DNA from: Oceanimonas baumannii
GTDB lineage: Bacteria > Pseudomonadota > Gammaproteobacteria > Enterobacterales > Aeromonadaceae
NCBI RefSeq assembly: GCF_002245495.1
Contig: NZ_NQJF01000003.1
Span: 124,001-188,000, forward strand
Direction of reading: 5' to 3'
Length of the DNA: 64,000 nt
Shown one piece after another: positions 21,839-31,720 of the stretch. The position numbers and the translations under genes were made by a program. Position 1 is the first letter of the stretch, and the number at the start of each line of letters is the position of its first letter. A model generated the notes under the pieces. The model did no database searches and was not told the origin of the DNA. It was given only the letters and a program-made list of their open reading frames with translations.

Positions 21839-21899
21839 GGCTGTTTCCTATCTCGTTTGGGGCAAGTGCCCATGGGTTTCGTCGCTGCCGAAGGCATTA

Positions 21900-22661
21900 T
21901 TATTCCTGTTGCCGGGTCCGGCGCAGAGAGCGCTGAATACGGCTCTCTTCACGCTGGATCTCCAACAGGGTTTCTTCAATAAAGGCCAGGTGCTCATGAC
22001 AGGCATCCCTGGCCTTTTCCGGCTCACGAGACAAAATGGTCTGGATCAGATTGGCGCGATGTTTGCGGATCTGTTCCACCATGCCGGCTCGCCGGTTAAG
22101 AATCTGAATGTTGCGCAGAATGCTGGACTCCAGCATGGGCTGAATGGCGCGTAACAGGTGCAGCAGCACCACATTGTGAGCCGCCGCCGCCACCGCCAGG
22201 TAAAACTCGGCGGCATATTTGGCTTCTGCCGCCAGATCACTCTTTTCCTGGGCCTGAATAATGGCCTGCTGGGCCTCGCGAATGGCGTCAAAATCTGTTT
22301 CGGTGCCGCGCATCGCCGCATAAAAGGCAGAAATGCCTTCCATGGTATGGCGAAACTCCAGCAGGTCATACTGGGACTCCGGGTGTTCAGCCAGCAGTTG
22401 AAACAGCGGATCCGCCAGCCCCTGGGTCAGAGCATTCTGTACATAGGTGCCTCCGCCTTGCCGGCGGGAAACCAGACCGCGAATTTCCAGATGCTGGATC
22501 GCTTCGCGCACAGACGGGCGCGACACCGCAAACTGCTCGGCCAGTTCACGCTCTGGTGGTAATCGCTGCCCCGGCTTCAGGCTGCCTTCCACAATCATCT
22601 GCTCCAGTTTGGTCGCAATGGTTTCGGCGAGTTTGGGCTGTTTAATACGCTGGTAGGTCAT
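21900..22661 (-). CDS. pdhR: Pyruvate dehydrogenase complex repressor PdhR (GntR/FadR family)
   Basis: This 253-residue regulator has an N-terminal winged helix (RLPPERELAEQFAVSRPSVREAIQ, about 33-56) and the QGGGTYV wing. An all-helical FadR-type effector domain (HPESQYDLLEFRHTMEG onward) binds pyruvate. It closely follows E. coli PdhR throughout. Readings extending to 22760 pass through the operator, so the ATG at 22661 is preferred. A perfect AATTGGT-N3-ACCAATT palindrome 17 bases upstream implies autoregulation of the whole operon. Confidence 0.97.
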   Translation of the reverse strand: MTYQRIKQPKLAETIATKLEQMIVEGSLKPGQRLPPERELAEQFAVSRPSVREAIQHLEIRGLVSRRQGGGTYVQNALTQGLADPLFQLLAEHPESQYDLLEFRHTMEGISAFYAAMRGTETDFDAIREAQQAIIQAQEKSDLAAEAKYAAEFYLAVAAAAHNVVLLHLLRAIQPMLESSILRNIQILNRRAGMVEQIRKHRANLIQTILSREPEKARDACHEHLAFIEETLLEIQREESRIQRSLRRTRQQE

Positions 22662-22677
22662 GCATCCTGCTTCTTGT

Positions 22678-22694
22678 AATTGGTCATACCAATT
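22678..22694. promoter_or_regulatory. PdhR operator
   Basis: AATTGGT-CAT-ACCAATT is a perfect inverted repeat, identical to the E. coli PdhR consensus. It lies 17 bases upstream of the pdhR start, where bound repressor would block the promoter or early elongation. Confidence 0.93.
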
Positions 22695-22896
22695 AACACT
22701 GTTAAAAAAAGGTATCAGAGCAGGCAAGAATTGTCCATGGTTTTTGTGATCATTGCACACAAAGGAGCATTTTTACTCAGGATTTTTTGGGCTAACTCAT
22801 AAAATTAGCCCAGTCACGGTAAAACACAACAAAACAGAAAATGGTCAGACCAAACGAGGGAAAGAAAGCTCGAAACGGTGAACCGGAAGCAAAGTT
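22695..22896. other. pdhR upstream region: no gene; a 7-bp inverted repeat
   Basis: Between the operator and repeat R3 I see no coding region. GGGCTAA (22789-22795) and TTAGCCC (22805-22811) can pair around nine bases, with no T-run on either strand, so I do not call a terminator. The pdhR promoter should lie within 22695-22760. Confidence 0.5.
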
Positions 22897-22923
22897 GTCA
22901 CTCCGGCGAAGGCCGGAGTCCAT
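22897..22923. repeat. REP-like unit R3, downstream of ampD
   Basis: A single palindromic unit (GTCACTCCGGCG-AAGG-CCGGAGTCCATC) lies about 70 bases beyond the ampD stop. It is the same family as R1, R2 and R4, with G/C substitutions that keep the stem paired. Confidence 0.7.
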
Positions 22924-22990
22924 CACACAGACAACAACGGCCTTTCTATGAGCGACAGCACTCCATGCACCTCAACTTTCGACTCCAAGC

Positions 22991-23011
22991 TTCTAACTTC
23001 TAACTTCTAAC
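22991..23011. repeat. Triple tandem heptamer at the ampD 3' end
   Basis: TTCTAAC occurs three times in direct succession. On the minus strand it encodes the last residues of AmpD and its stop (LEVRS then TAG). Slippage here would change the C-terminus or move the stop codon. Confidence 0.8.
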
Positions 23012-23547
23012 TTCGCTTTAAATCGTGCCCAGTCAAATCCCGGGCCCGGATCGGTTTTACGGCCGGGTGCAATGTCACTGTGGCCGGTAATGCGCTCTGG
23101 GGTAATGGCGGGATACGCCTGCATCACTGCCTGGGTCACCTCGGCCAGCATTTGATACTGCTCCCCGGTGTAGTCACCGGTATCGGTGCCCTCCAGTTCA
23201 ATGCCGATGGAAAAGTCGTTACAGCGCTCACGCCCTTCAAAACAGGACACCCCCGCATGCCAGGCCCGCTGCTGAAAAGGGACATATTGCACCAGCTCAC
23301 CATCGCGCCGGATCAGGCAATGGGCCGACACCCGCAACTGATGGATGCCTGCAAAGTAAGGGTGAGCATCCGCATTTAACCGCCCCAGAAACAGGTCATC
23401 GATAAACGCATCACCAAAACGTCCCGGCGGCAGGCTGATGCAGTGCACCACCAGCAGGGAAATGTCATTATCGGGGCGATCATCCTGGTGGGGTGATTCA
23501 CAATGGCGGGCCGGACTCAGCCAGCCGTGATGCAGAGTTAAAGGCAT
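22993..23547 (-). CDS. ampD: 1,6-anhydro-N-acetylmuramyl-L-alanine amidase AmpD
   Basis: This 184-residue cytosolic zinc amidase cleaves anhydro-muropeptides during cell-wall recycling and so keeps AmpR-type signalling low. Zinc ligands are visible in VVHCISLPPG and in GHSDIAPGRKTDPGP (His and Asp). It has no signal peptide; a longer reading to 23634 would overlap the divergent gene start. The C-terminus runs into a tandem heptamer. Neighbours pdhR and nadC match the common gammaproteobacterial order, but ampE is absent. Confidence 0.95.
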   Translation of the reverse strand: MPLTLHHGWLSPARHCESPHQDDRPDNDISLLVVHCISLPPGRFGDAFIDDLFLGRLNADAHPYFAGIHQLRVSAHCLIRRDGELVQYVPFQQRAWHAGVSCFEGRERCNDFSIGIELEGTDTGDYTGEQYQMLAEVTQAVMQAYPAITPERITGHSDIAPGRKTDPGPGFDWARFKAKLEVRS

Positions 23548-23619
23548 AACAGATCCGTAAGCAAAAGGTGAGCGGAGGTATACTAACAGTTTGAACACGT
23601 TTTTCGCCAAGGAGCCAAC

Positions 23620-24138
23620 ATGGCGCAACAGCATGATCCGGTGCGCCGGACCGGTCGCATAATGTGGATCCTGGTATGGGGACTGGGATTACTGCTGCTG
23701 ACCTGGTACTTCAACCAGCGGCTTGAGCAGCAAAGCAACCCCAATCAGCAGGTACAGGTGCTTGACTCAAACAGCATAGTGCTGGAACAAAACCGTTATG
23801 GCCACTATGTGGCAAGCGGCACCGTGAATCAGCAACCGGTGGTATTTTTACTCGATACCGGTGCCACCCAGATGGCCGTGCCTCAGACCGTGGCCGCCAG
23901 ACTGGAGCTGCCGGTAGGTCCCGCCCTCGTTCTCGGCACAGCTGCCGGACAGGTCACCGGCTATCGCACCCATATTAAATCGTTGTCGCTGGGGCCTTTC
24001 ACCCTGTACGATCTGGACGCCGTCATCATGCCAAGCCAGAGCGAGGAAATTTTACTTGGCATGAATGCCCTGCGCCGCTTTGAGCTGATCCAGCGGGGCT
24101 CACAAATGACCATTACCTATTCCGGGCCGGAGCAGTAA
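23620..24138 (+). CDS. Membrane-anchored retropepsin-like aspartic protease (clan AA, TIGR02281 type)
   Basis: This 172-residue protein has one N-terminal membrane span (IMWILVWGLGLLLLTWYF, about 14-31) and then a periplasmic retropepsin-like domain. The catalytic motif FLLDTGATQMAVP is around residues 77-89, and LLGMNALRRFEL is the second conserved element. Such proteins have one active-site half and probably dimerise. The physiological substrate is unknown. AAGGAG precedes the ATG. It is divergent from ampD and 48 bases upstream of nadC, so it may be co-transcribed with it. Confidence 0.85.
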   Translation: MAQQHDPVRRTGRIMWILVWGLGLLLLTWYFNQRLEQQSNPNQQVQVLDSNSIVLEQNRYGHYVASGTVNQQPVVFLLDTGATQMAVPQTVAARLELPVGPALVLGTAAGQVTGYRTHIKSLSLGPFTLYDLDAVIMPSQSEEILLGMNALRRFELIQRGSQMTITYSGPEQ

Positions 24139-24171
24139 ATCCGGCATTTCAGCATGACTGTGAACTTGTGA

Positions 24172-25047
<876 letters not shown>

Positions 25048-25067
25048 TATTCCTGAATAATTCTGAT

Positions 25068-25092
25068 ATGCCGGGCTTGCCTGGCATTTTTA
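25068..25092 (+). terminator. Rho-independent terminator after nadC
   Basis: ATGCCGGGC and GCCTGGCAT (one G-T pair) form a tight hairpin followed by TTTTTATTT. It separates nadC from the pilin gene. Confidence 0.85.
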
Positions 25093-25209
25093 TTTCCTCT
25101 CTACAACCTAGGTTCATCACTAGTCCAGATCTGTGAAATAACCAGCTCATTATTTAATTCACTTTATGGCCCAATACGGCCATATCTTTGCCCTCACCCG
25201 GAGTGTGAA

Positions 25210-25239
25210 TTGGGCAAACCCGCTAACGCTTGCTATAGA
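25210..25239 (+). promoter_or_regulatory. Possible sigma-70 promoter of pilA
   Basis: TTGGGC and TATAGA are separated by 18 bases and lie about 60 bases before the pilA ATG. Only moderate agreement with consensus; no good sigma-54 site is visible despite its use for pilin genes in other genera. Confidence 0.35.
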
Positions 25240-25300
25240 TATAAGGCGGGTATGACAAAGTGAAAGATGCCCGTTTGTCAGGCATTTCAAGGAAGAAGTC

Positions 25301-25738
25301 ATGATAAACAAGACGCAAGCTTACCATCAATACGGCTTTACCCTGATTGAGCTGATGATAGTGGTCGCCATCGTCGCCATTCTGGCGGCAGTGGCCCTGC
25401 CGGCATATCAGACCTATACCCAACGCGCCAGATTTACCGAAGTGATTGCAGCCACAGGCCCCGCAAAAACCGCTATTGAAGTCTGTGCGCAGACGGGAGG
25501 GAATAATTGTACAACATCAGCGAACGGAGCCTTATCCGGTGCCGTCAATACCGATATTGTAGATAGTGTTGAGGTTACAGCAAATAACAATGAAAAAGGC
25601 CCCTGGACCATCACCGCAACCGGAACGGATAAAGTGCAAGACAGTACTTTTATTATGACTGGTGAAGTATCCGGTGGGCGGGTGATTTGGACACAGCCGG
25701 CCTCAAGCTCTGACTGCATCGCTGACGGCCTGTGTTAA
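25301..25738 (+). CDS. pilA: Type IV major pilin PilA
   Basis: This 145-residue prepilin has a short leader ending in Gly, then [22 protein letters not shown], the class IVa signature with Glu5 of the mature protein. PilD should cleave and N-methylate at that Gly-Phe junction. Two C-terminal cysteines (SDCIADGLC) can close the D-region loop, and two more lie at CAQTGGNNC. The strong site AAGGAAG precedes the ATG. The gene is less GC-rich than its neighbours, as is common for surface pilins under diversifying selection. Confidence 0.96.
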   Translation: MINKTQAYHQYGFTLIELMIVVAIVAILAAVALPAYQTYTQRARFTEVIAATGPAKTAIEVCAQTGGNNCTTSANGALSGAVNTDIVDSVEVTANNNEKGPWTITATGTDKVQDSTFIMTGEVSGGRVIWTQPASSSDCIADGLC

Positions 25739-25743
25739 CCCAT

Positions 25744-27456
25744 ATGAATACCTTTACCCATATCTCAAACAGCGGTCTGGCCAGAAGTCTGGCAGCCTCC
25801 TCGCTGTTGTCCGCTGACGAGCTGGAACAGATCCAGCTCCAGGCCCGGCAGGAAAGCAAGCCGCTCGGCACCATGCTGGTGGAAAAACAGCTGTTGTCAT
25901 CCGCAGAGCTGGCCCGTTTCTGCGAGCGGGAGTTTATGCAGCCGCTGACCGATCTGGATGACTTTGCCATCGAACAGTTGCCGCTTCCGTATCTGAGCAT
26001 GGATCTGATTGAACATCATCATGCCATTCCCGTGCACCTGGAAGGCAAGGTCCTGTATCTGGCCATGTCGGATCCCACCAATGTGGCAGCACTGGAAGAC
26101 TTCAGTTTTCGCTTTAATCTGGTCACCGATACCCTGCTGGTGGAAGAAAGCAAACTGCAGCATCTGCTGCAACGCCTGCAGCAGGGCAACAGTACCAAGC
26201 TGGATCTGGATAATATTGCTGATGAAGATATTGCCGAACTGCAGCTGGATGACAGTCCCTCAGAGCTGGAAGACGGCATCAGCCGTAATGAAGAAGATGC
26301 CCCCATCGTCCGCTATATCAATAAAATCATGGTGGATGCGGTGCGTAAGGAAGCCTCGGATCTGCACTTTGAACCCTATGAGCGTTTTTTCCGGATCCGC
26401 TTTCGTATTGATGGCATGCTGCATGAAGTGGCGTCACCACCGGTGCATCTGGCGGCCCGTTTTGCTGCCCGGCTCAAAGTCATGGCCCGGCTCGATATTG
26501 CCGAACGCCGGCTACCTCAGGACGGGCGCATAAAGCTAAAACTGACGGCCTCCAAATCCGTGGATATGCGGGTCAACACCATGCCCACCCTGTGGGGCGA
26601 AAAAGTGGTTATTCGTATTCTCGACAGCTCGGCTGCCCGCCTCGATATTGAACAGCTGGGATTTGGCGAAGAACAACAAGCTCTGTACCTCCAGGCACTG
26701 AAACGGCCTCAGGGCATGATCCTGGTTACCGGCCCCACCGGCTCGGGAAAAACCGTTTCACTTTATACCGGTTTAAGCATTCTAAACACCGTCACCGCCA
26801 ATATTTCCACTGCCGAAGATCCGGTGGAAATCAACCTGTCCGGCATCAACCAGGTGCAGATCAACCCTAAAGCCGGGCTGAGCTTTGCTCACGCCCTGCG
26901 GGCCTTTCTGCGTCAGGATCCGGACATTATCATGGTGGGGGAAATCCGGGATCTGGAAACCGCCGAAATTGCCGTCAAGGCGGCGCAGACCGGCCACCTG
27001 GTCCTCTCCACCCTGCACACCAACTCCGCCGCCGAAACCCTGACCCGGCTCAGCAATATGGGGCTGCCGGCCTATAACATTGCTTCTTCCATCAGCCTGA
27101 TTATGGCCCAGCGCCTGGCACGCCGGCTGTGCACTCACTGCCGGGAGCCGGAAGAGCTGCCTGCGGAACAACTTACCCGGCTTGGTTTTACCCCTGCCCA
27201 ACAAGCCAGCGGACTTACCCTTTACCGCGCCGTGGGCTGCCCGCAATGCACCGACGGTTACAAAGGCCGCATCGGTATTTATGAAGTCATGGCCATGAGC
27301 AAACGGCTGGCCGATCTGATTATGGAAAATGCCAGTTCACTGGCACTGGCCCGGGCAGCAGAAGAAGAAGGCATGATCACCCTGCGCCGGGCCGCACTGG
27401 AAAAAGCCCGGCTTGGCATTATCAGTCTGGCCGAGGTTAACCGGATCACCGGATAG
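25744..27456 (+). CDS. pilB: Type IV pilus extension ATPase PilB
   Basis: This 570-residue hexameric motor drives pilus assembly. The N-terminal domain resembles the GspE/PilB N-terminal fold, and the ATPase part has Walker [11 protein letters not shown], the Asp box and Walker B ([12 protein letters not shown]). A tetracysteine zinc site is present (CTHC...CPQC near 465-505). An in-frame GTG at 25732 overlaps the pilA stop; I use the ATG at 25744, but neither has a clear ribosome site, so coupling to pilA translation is likely. Confidence 0.96.
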   Translation: MNTFTHISNSGLARSLAASSLLSADELEQIQLQARQESKPLGTMLVEKQLLSSAELARFCEREFMQPLTDLDDFAIEQLPLPYLSMDLIEHHHAIPVHLEGKVLYLAMSDPTNVAALEDFSFRFNLVTDTLLVEESKLQHLLQRLQQGNSTKLDLDNIADEDIAELQLDDSPSELEDGISRNEEDAPIVRYINKIMVDAVRKEASDLHFEPYERFFRIRFRIDGMLHEVASPPVHLAARFAARLKVMARLDIAERRLPQDGRIKLKLTASKSVDMRVNTMPTLWGEKVVIRILDSSAARLDIEQLGFGEEQQALYLQALKRPQGMILVTGPTGSGKTVSLYTGLSILNTVTANISTAEDPVEINLSGINQVQINPKAGLSFAHALRAFLRQDPDIIMVGEIRDLETAEIAVKAAQTGHLVLSTLHTNSAAETLTRLSNMGLPAYNIASSISLIMAQRLARRLCTHCREPEELPAEQLTRLGFTPAQQASGLTLYRAVGCPQCTDGYKGRIGIYEVMAMSKRLADLIMENASSLALARAAEEEGMITLRRAALEKARLGIISLAEVNRITG

Positions 27457-27478
27457 TCCCCACGCGCAAGGAAGGGCC

Positions 27479-28705
27479 ATGACGACGGCAAAAGAATTCC
27501 GGGTTTACCCCTACAAGTGGGAAGGTATAAACCGCAGAGGGCAGAGAACCGCCGGTCTGGTGCAGGCGGCGGACCTCAGGGCCGCACGCCGTGAACTGCA
27601 GCGCCAGGGCGTGAATGCCTTTAAAATAAAACGCAAAAGTCAGGGCATACTGGCCCGCTTCAGAAACACGGTAACATCTGCCGATATTGCCCTGATTACC
27701 CGCCAGGTAGCCACCATGCTGAGTGCAGGGGTGCCATTGGTGCAAACACTGCAGATCATTGCCCGTTCCTATAAAAAACCGGCCATTCGCGAGCTGGCCG
27801 CCCTTCTGGCCGCCGATGTCGAAGGAGGAACACCGCTTTCTGCCGCCCTGAGAAAATACCCGCGCCACTTTGATATGCTTTACTGCGATCTGGTGCACTC
27901 CGGCGAGCAGACCGGTGCCCTGGAGCATATTTTTGACCGTATTGCAGTTTACCGGGATAAAGCCGAAGCCATTAAGTCAAAAATACGCAAGGCACTGTTT
28001 TACCCGACCATCATTATACTGGTAGCGATGGCGGTCACGGCCATTTTACTGCTGTTCGTGATCCCTCAGTTTGAAGAAATATTTGCCGGCTTCGGGGCGA
28101 CATTGCCGCTGTTTACTCAGCTGGTGATTAATTTCTCCCGCTGGTTACAGCAATACTGGCTGTATATTCTGGGCGGCATAATGGCCGGCGTCTGGCTGTA
28201 TATACACGCCTGGCACAAGTCACAGAAAGTACGTAATGCCGCCGATCGCTTGGTGTTGCGCCTGCCCATTGTCGGCCATATCCTGCACAAGGCGGCACTT
28301 GCCCGTTTTGCCCGCACCCTGGCCACCACCTTTTCTGCCGGCATTCCGCTGGTGGAAGGTCTGCTGTCGTCTGCCGGAGCGTCCGGTAATGTGGTGTATC
28401 GCAGAGCCGTACTGAAGATACGTGACGAAGTAATGGCCGGCATGCAGATGAACCTGGCCATGCGCGCGACCGACTTGTTTCCGGATATGGTGGTACAGAT
28501 GGTGCTGATCGGTGAAGAGTCAGGCGCCGTAGACGACATGATGCACAGAGTAGCCGACATTTATGAACGTGAGGTTGACGATGCCGTTGCCGGCCTTTCC
28601 AGCCTGATTGAGCCGCTGATCATGGTCATACTCGGGGTTTTGGTTGGCGCTCTGGTCATTGCCATGTATCTTCCCATCTTTAACCTGGGCAGCGTGATAC
28701 GCTAA
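27479..28705 (+). CDS. pilC: Type IV pilus inner-membrane platform protein PilC
   Basis: This 408-residue platform protein connects the cytoplasmic motors to the growing pilus. It has two GspF-type domains, each with the helix bundle and membrane spans (for example ILVAMAVTAILLLFVIPQFEEIFAGFG near 180-205), and the C-terminal LIEPLIMVILGVLVGALVIAMYLPIF. The ATG at 27479 follows AAGGAAGGG and lies 22 bases after pilB. The longer reading from 27413 would overlap pilB. In most relatives pilD follows directly; here a 445-base repeat-rich interval intervenes. Confidence 0.96.
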   Translation: MTTAKEFRVYPYKWEGINRRGQRTAGLVQAADLRAARRELQRQGVNAFKIKRKSQGILARFRNTVTSADIALITRQVATMLSAGVPLVQTLQIIARSYKKPAIRELAALLAADVEGGTPLSAALRKYPRHFDMLYCDLVHSGEQTGALEHIFDRIAVYRDKAEAIKSKIRKALFYPTIIILVAMAVTAILLLFVIPQFEEIFAGFGATLPLFTQLVINFSRWLQQYWLYILGGIMAGVWLYIHAWHKSQKVRNAADRLVLRLPIVGHILHKAALARFARTLATTFSAGIPLVEGLLSSAGASGNVVYRRAVLKIRDEVMAGMQMNLAMRATDLFPDMVVQMVLIGEESGAVDDMMHRVADIYEREVDDAVAGLSSLIEPLIMVILGVLVGALVIAMYLPIFNLGSVIR

Positions 28706-28724
28706 TGAAAACAATCGGCTGTAT

Positions 28725-29094
28725 CGCCATGCAAAGCAGCAGCTCGGCTGCACTCCGCCGACACGCTTCAAGCCCATCCATGGGACGCTCGGCAATCCCC
28801 GCTGCTGCTTCGGGAAACTGTCGTGCTTCCTGTGAAAACTGACAGTCAGCTCGGTGTTCCGCCGAGGAGAGCAAGAGGCGTCTGCTTCGTCGCACCCTCT
28901 GCGCCAGTGCAGAAAATTGCTCCTGCATTTTCGGCATTTCCGCCATCCATGGCGGTCAGGTGCGCAGCGGAGCCCCCATGGGGCGAGCTTGCTCGCTGTG
29001 ACAAAATGTTTCAACCCGACCGAACATTCAATATGTTCGCAGCGGGTTGAAGCATTGAGTGGCACATCATTACGGCGTGTCGGCGAAGTAGTTG
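28725..29094. repeat. Structured dispersed element, copy A (pilC/pilD interval)
   Basis: No gene is convincing in 28706-29150. The interval holds a mosaic shared with copies B (42568) and C (61773). The left block (28725-28766) ends in CTCCGCCGACACGC, and an inverted partner GCGTGTCGGCG lies near 29074-29084, so the copy is bounded by inverted ends. Block two is GGCAATCCCCGCTGCTGCTT (28791-28810). Block three (28839-28906) begins with the palindrome CTGACAGTCAG. A double hairpin at 29010-29051 pairs TTCAACCCG/CGGGTTGAA outside and CGAACAT/ATGTTCG inside. Function unknown. Confidence 0.75.
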
Positions 29095-29150
29095 CTTTTG
29101 CTCGACGACGCAGTACGCCCCGGCAAGCAAATACCAATACTGGAAACCTC

Positions 29151-30005
29151 ATGACCCAATTGTTCGACAATGCCACCCTGCTTTATATCGCCATCCCCCT
29201 GCTGGGGTTGCTGGTGGGCAGTTTTCTCAATGTAGTTATCCACCGGCTGCCGCTGATGATGCAGCGGGAATGGCAGCGTGAGTGTGCCGAGTTAAACGGT
29301 GGCACGATAACTGAAGACACCGCTTTCAACCTGTGTGTACCCCGCTCCCGCTGCCCGCACTGTGAGCATACGCTGGCTGCCAAAGACAATATTCCCGTAC
29401 TCAGCTGGTTGTGGCTGAAAGGCCACTGCCGCTATTGCAACGAGCCCATTGCCAGACGCTATCCGCTGGTGGAACTGACTTCGGCGCTGCTGGCGGCGCT
29501 GATGCTTTGGCGCTTCGGGCCCGGCCTGCAGCTGGTGGCGGCGCTGATATTCAGCTGGCTGCTGCTGTGCATGACGCTGATCGATCTGGATCACCTGCTG
29601 CTGCCCGATAACCTGACGCTGCCGTTACTATGGCTCGGACTGTTACTGAATGTGGGTGAGCTGTTTGTTTCTCTGCAGTCTGCGGTCATCGGTGCCGCCG
29701 CCGGCTACGGCGTGTTGTGGAGCCTGTACTGGCTGTTTAAACTGGCCACCGGCAAGGAAGGCATGGGCTACGGTGACTTTAAACTGCTGGCCGCCATCGG
29801 TGCCTGGTTTGGCTGGCAAAGCCTGCTGCCGGTGCTGTTGCTGGCATCCTTCAGCGGTGCCGCTCTGGGACTGACCCTGATGGCAATACGCCGGCTGGGC
29901 GAAGACAGAGTACTGCCCTTTGGCCCGGCGCTGGCACTGGGCGGCTGGTGTTATCTGATGTGGGGAACGGACGTAGTCAACTTTTACTGGAGAGTGGCAT
30001 TGTGA
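29151..30005 (+). CDS. pilD: Prepilin peptidase / N-methyltransferase PilD
   Basis: This 284-residue polytopic aspartyl protease cleaves and methylates type IV prepilins (and type II secretion pseudopilins if present). The N-terminal cytoplasmic zinc loop has CPHC and CRYC. The catalytic Asp residues are in LIDLDHLLLPD and the GMGYGDFKLL motif. The first membrane span starts GLLVGSFLNVVIHRLP. Longer readings back to 28854 run through the repeat element; the ATG at 29151 begins the conserved sequence. Transcription from pilC must cross copy A, so pilD-coaE may use a separate promoter. Confidence 0.96.
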   Translation: MTQLFDNATLLYIAIPLLGLLVGSFLNVVIHRLPLMMQREWQRECAELNGGTITEDTAFNLCVPRSRCPHCEHTLAAKDNIPVLSWLWLKGHCRYCNEPIARRYPLVELTSALLAALMLWRFGPGLQLVAALIFSWLLLCMTLIDLDHLLLPDNLTLPLLWLGLLLNVGELFVSLQSAVIGAAAGYGVLWSLYWLFKLATGKEGMGYGDFKLLAAIGAWFGWQSLLPVLLLASFSGAALGLTLMAIRRLGEDRVLPFGPALALGGWCYLMWGTDVVNFYWRVAL

Positions 30006-30619
30006 GCTATGTAGTAGGGCTGACCGGCGGCATCGGCAGCGGCAAAAGCACGGTGGCAGAGCTGTTCGCCGAGTTGGGGGTGGACATTATCGATGCCGAT
30101 ATCATTGCCCGAGAAATAGTCGAGCCCGGTCAGCCGGCGCTGGCCGCCATCGCTGCGCATTTTGGCCCCGGTGTGATGACCGCCAGCGGCCATCTGGACC
30201 GGCGCGCCCTGCGGGAGCGCGTGTTTAACCTCCCGCAAGAGAAAGCCTGGCTCAATGCCCTGCTGCACCCGATAATTCGTGAACGTATGGTCGCCGCCTG
30301 CGCTGCCAGTGTCTCTCCCTACTGCCTGCTGGTAGTGCCGCTGCTGGTAGAAAACAACCTCACCAGCCTGTGTCAGCGCGTACTGGTGGTCGATGTCAGC
30401 CCAGACATTCAGCTGCAACGCACGGTAAAGCGGGACAGCAGCAGCGAAGCACAAATCCGTGCCATTATGGCCGCCCAGGCCAGCCGGGAACAACGGCTCG
30501 CTGCCGCCGACGACATCATCAACAACAACAGCCCCGACAAGGCGGGGCTGCAACGAGAAGTGGCACGGCTGCACCGGCACTATGTGGGATTAGCACAAGA
30601 ACTCAAGGGAAAGGGCTAA
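30002..30619 (+). CDS. coaE: Dephospho-CoA kinase
   Basis: This 205-residue P-loop enzyme performs the last step of coenzyme A synthesis. The Walker A motif GLTGGIGSGKST is at the N-terminus, with DADIIAREIVEPG following. The GTG start at 30002 overlaps the pilD stop (GTGA), preceded by GGAGAG, so translation is coupled to pilD. In E. coli coaE is followed by zapD-yacG; here those genes are 25 kb away. Confidence 0.96.
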   Translation: MSYVVGLTGGIGSGKSTVAELFAELGVDIIDADIIAREIVEPGQPALAAIAAHFGPGVMTASGHLDRRALRERVFNLPQEKAWLNALLHPIIRERMVAACAASVSPYCLLVVPLLVENNLTSLCQRVLVVDVSPDIQLQRTVKRDSSSEAQIRAIMAAQASREQRLAAADDIINNNSPDKAGLQREVARLHRHYVGLAQELKGKG

Positions 30620-30692
30620 GATGTGCCACACAAGCAAAGCCGGGCACCTGCTCTGAGGCTGGAGATTTGCTTCATCAACACCATTAACCACC

Positions 30693-30748
30693 GTCATCTC
30701 CGCGCAGGCGGAGATCCATGACAGATGCTCCCGCTTTCGCGGAGTGAC
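30693..30748. repeat. REP-like inverted pair R2, between coaE and trmB 3' ends
   Basis: GTCATCTCCGCGCAGGCGGAG... is followed by an inverted unit ending GGAGTGAC, as in R1. It again lies between convergent genes. Confidence 0.75.
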
Positions 30749-30770
30749 AACAGAAAAGATGAAGAGTTAT

Positions 30771-30809
30771 CGGCCGTTTGAGGAGGCCTTGCGCTCACTC
30801 AAACGGCCG
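30771..30809 (-). terminator. Twelve-pair hairpin after trmB
   Basis: CGGCCGTTTGAG and CTCAAACGGCCG pair perfectly around 15 bases, starting six bases after the trmB stop. There is no strong T-run, so it may be an mRNA 3'-end stabiliser or a factor-dependent stop. Confidence 0.55.
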
Positions 30810-30814
30810 CCCGC

Positions 30815-31531
30815 TTATACGGTGCGGGTAAAAATCAGATCCCAGACGCCATGGCCCAGACGGTGGCCGCGCTGTTCAAACTTGGTCAGAGGCCGGTAGT
30901 CAGGACGTGGCATATAATCGCCGTCGGTGGCCGCACTGGCATAACCAGGAGCCACCTTCATCACTTCCAGCATATGCTCAGCGTAGTTTTCCCAGTCGGT
31001 GGCCATGTGGAATTCACCGCCAATTTTCAGCTTGCTGCGCACCATTTCTACAAACTCGGGTCGCACAATACGGCGCTTGTGGTGGCGCTTTTTGTGCCAG
31101 GGATCCGGGAAAAACAACTGCACCCGGTCCAGACTTTGCTCGGGCAACATTTGTTCAAATACTTCCACCGCATCGTGACACATCACCCGCAGGTTGGTGA
31201 GACCGGCTTCCGCCGCCCCCATCAGACAGGCACCCACACCCGGGGTGTGCACTTCAATACCGATAAAGTCCTGCTCCGGAGCGGCAGCAGCCATTTCCAC
31301 CAGTGAGCCCCCCATGCCAAAGCCGATTTCCAGCACACGGGGCGCAGAACGGCCGAACACGGTATCCAGATCAAGCAGCTCACCGCTGAAATCAATGCCC
31401 ATTACCGGCCATTGCTCTGCCATCGCCTTTTCCTGGCCCTTGGTCAGGCGGCCTTCCCGGCGCACAAAGCTGCGAATTTTGCGCTTGCGCAGCTCTTCTT
31501 CGGTCTGGGCGGGCGGCGTTTGTTCAGTCAT
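30815..31531 (-). CDS. trmB: tRNA (guanine-N7-)-methyltransferase TrmB
   Basis: This 238-residue SAM-dependent enzyme makes m7G46 in tRNA. The SAM motif [16 protein letters not shown], the acidic IGIEVH strand end and the [14 protein letters not shown] catalytic/tRNA-contacting motif are all present. The ATG at 31531 ([13 protein letters not shown]) matches family N-termini; the reading from 31600 adds a stretch with no similarity. In E. coli trmB (yggH) lies near mutY; here it stands alone between coaE and lysS. Confidence 0.96.
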   Translation of the reverse strand: MTEQTPPAQTEEELRKRKIRSFVRREGRLTKGQEKAMAEQWPVMGIDFSGELLDLDTVFGRSAPRVLEIGFGMGGSLVEMAAAAPEQDFIGIEVHTPGVGACLMGAAEAGLTNLRVMCHDAVEVFEQMLPEQSLDRVQLFFPDPWHKKRHHKRRIVRPEFVEMVRSKLKIGGEFHMATDWENYAEHMLEVMKVAPGYASAATDGDYMPRPDYRPLTKFEQRGHRLGHGVWDLIFTRTV

Positions 31532-31666
31532 CTTAATTCTCCGGCAGGCAATGAAGTGCGAATTATCCAAAGTTAAGCCAAAGGTGCAAGCCGAAAACAT
31601 ACCAGAGAGTATGGTCGACCTGTCATGCCCTGTTCATCCCGGTTTCATCTGCGCCCAAGACACGCA

Positions 31667-31698
31667 TAAAAAAAGGGGCCTGTCGTCGACAGGCCCCT
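31667..31698 (-). terminator. Rho-independent terminator after lysS
   Basis: AGGGGCCTGTCG and CGACAGGCCCCT form a long stem, followed on the minus strand by eight T. It begins 23 bases after the lysS stop. Confidence 0.92.
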
Positions 31699-31720
31699 CT
31701 GGATCCACACTATTTCGTGC

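Noticed and set aside
22745-22760. CRP site upstream of pdhR
   Set aside because: A TGTGA half-site is present, but the second half is GCACA with the wrong spacing.
25195-25240. Sigma-54 promoter for pilA
   Set aside because: GG and GC elements occur but with spacing of about 18 instead of 10 bases.
28854-29150. N-terminal extension of PilD through the repeat element
   Set aside because: PilD proteins begin at the hydrophobic segment right after 29151; the extension lies in copy A and has no membrane or zinc motif.
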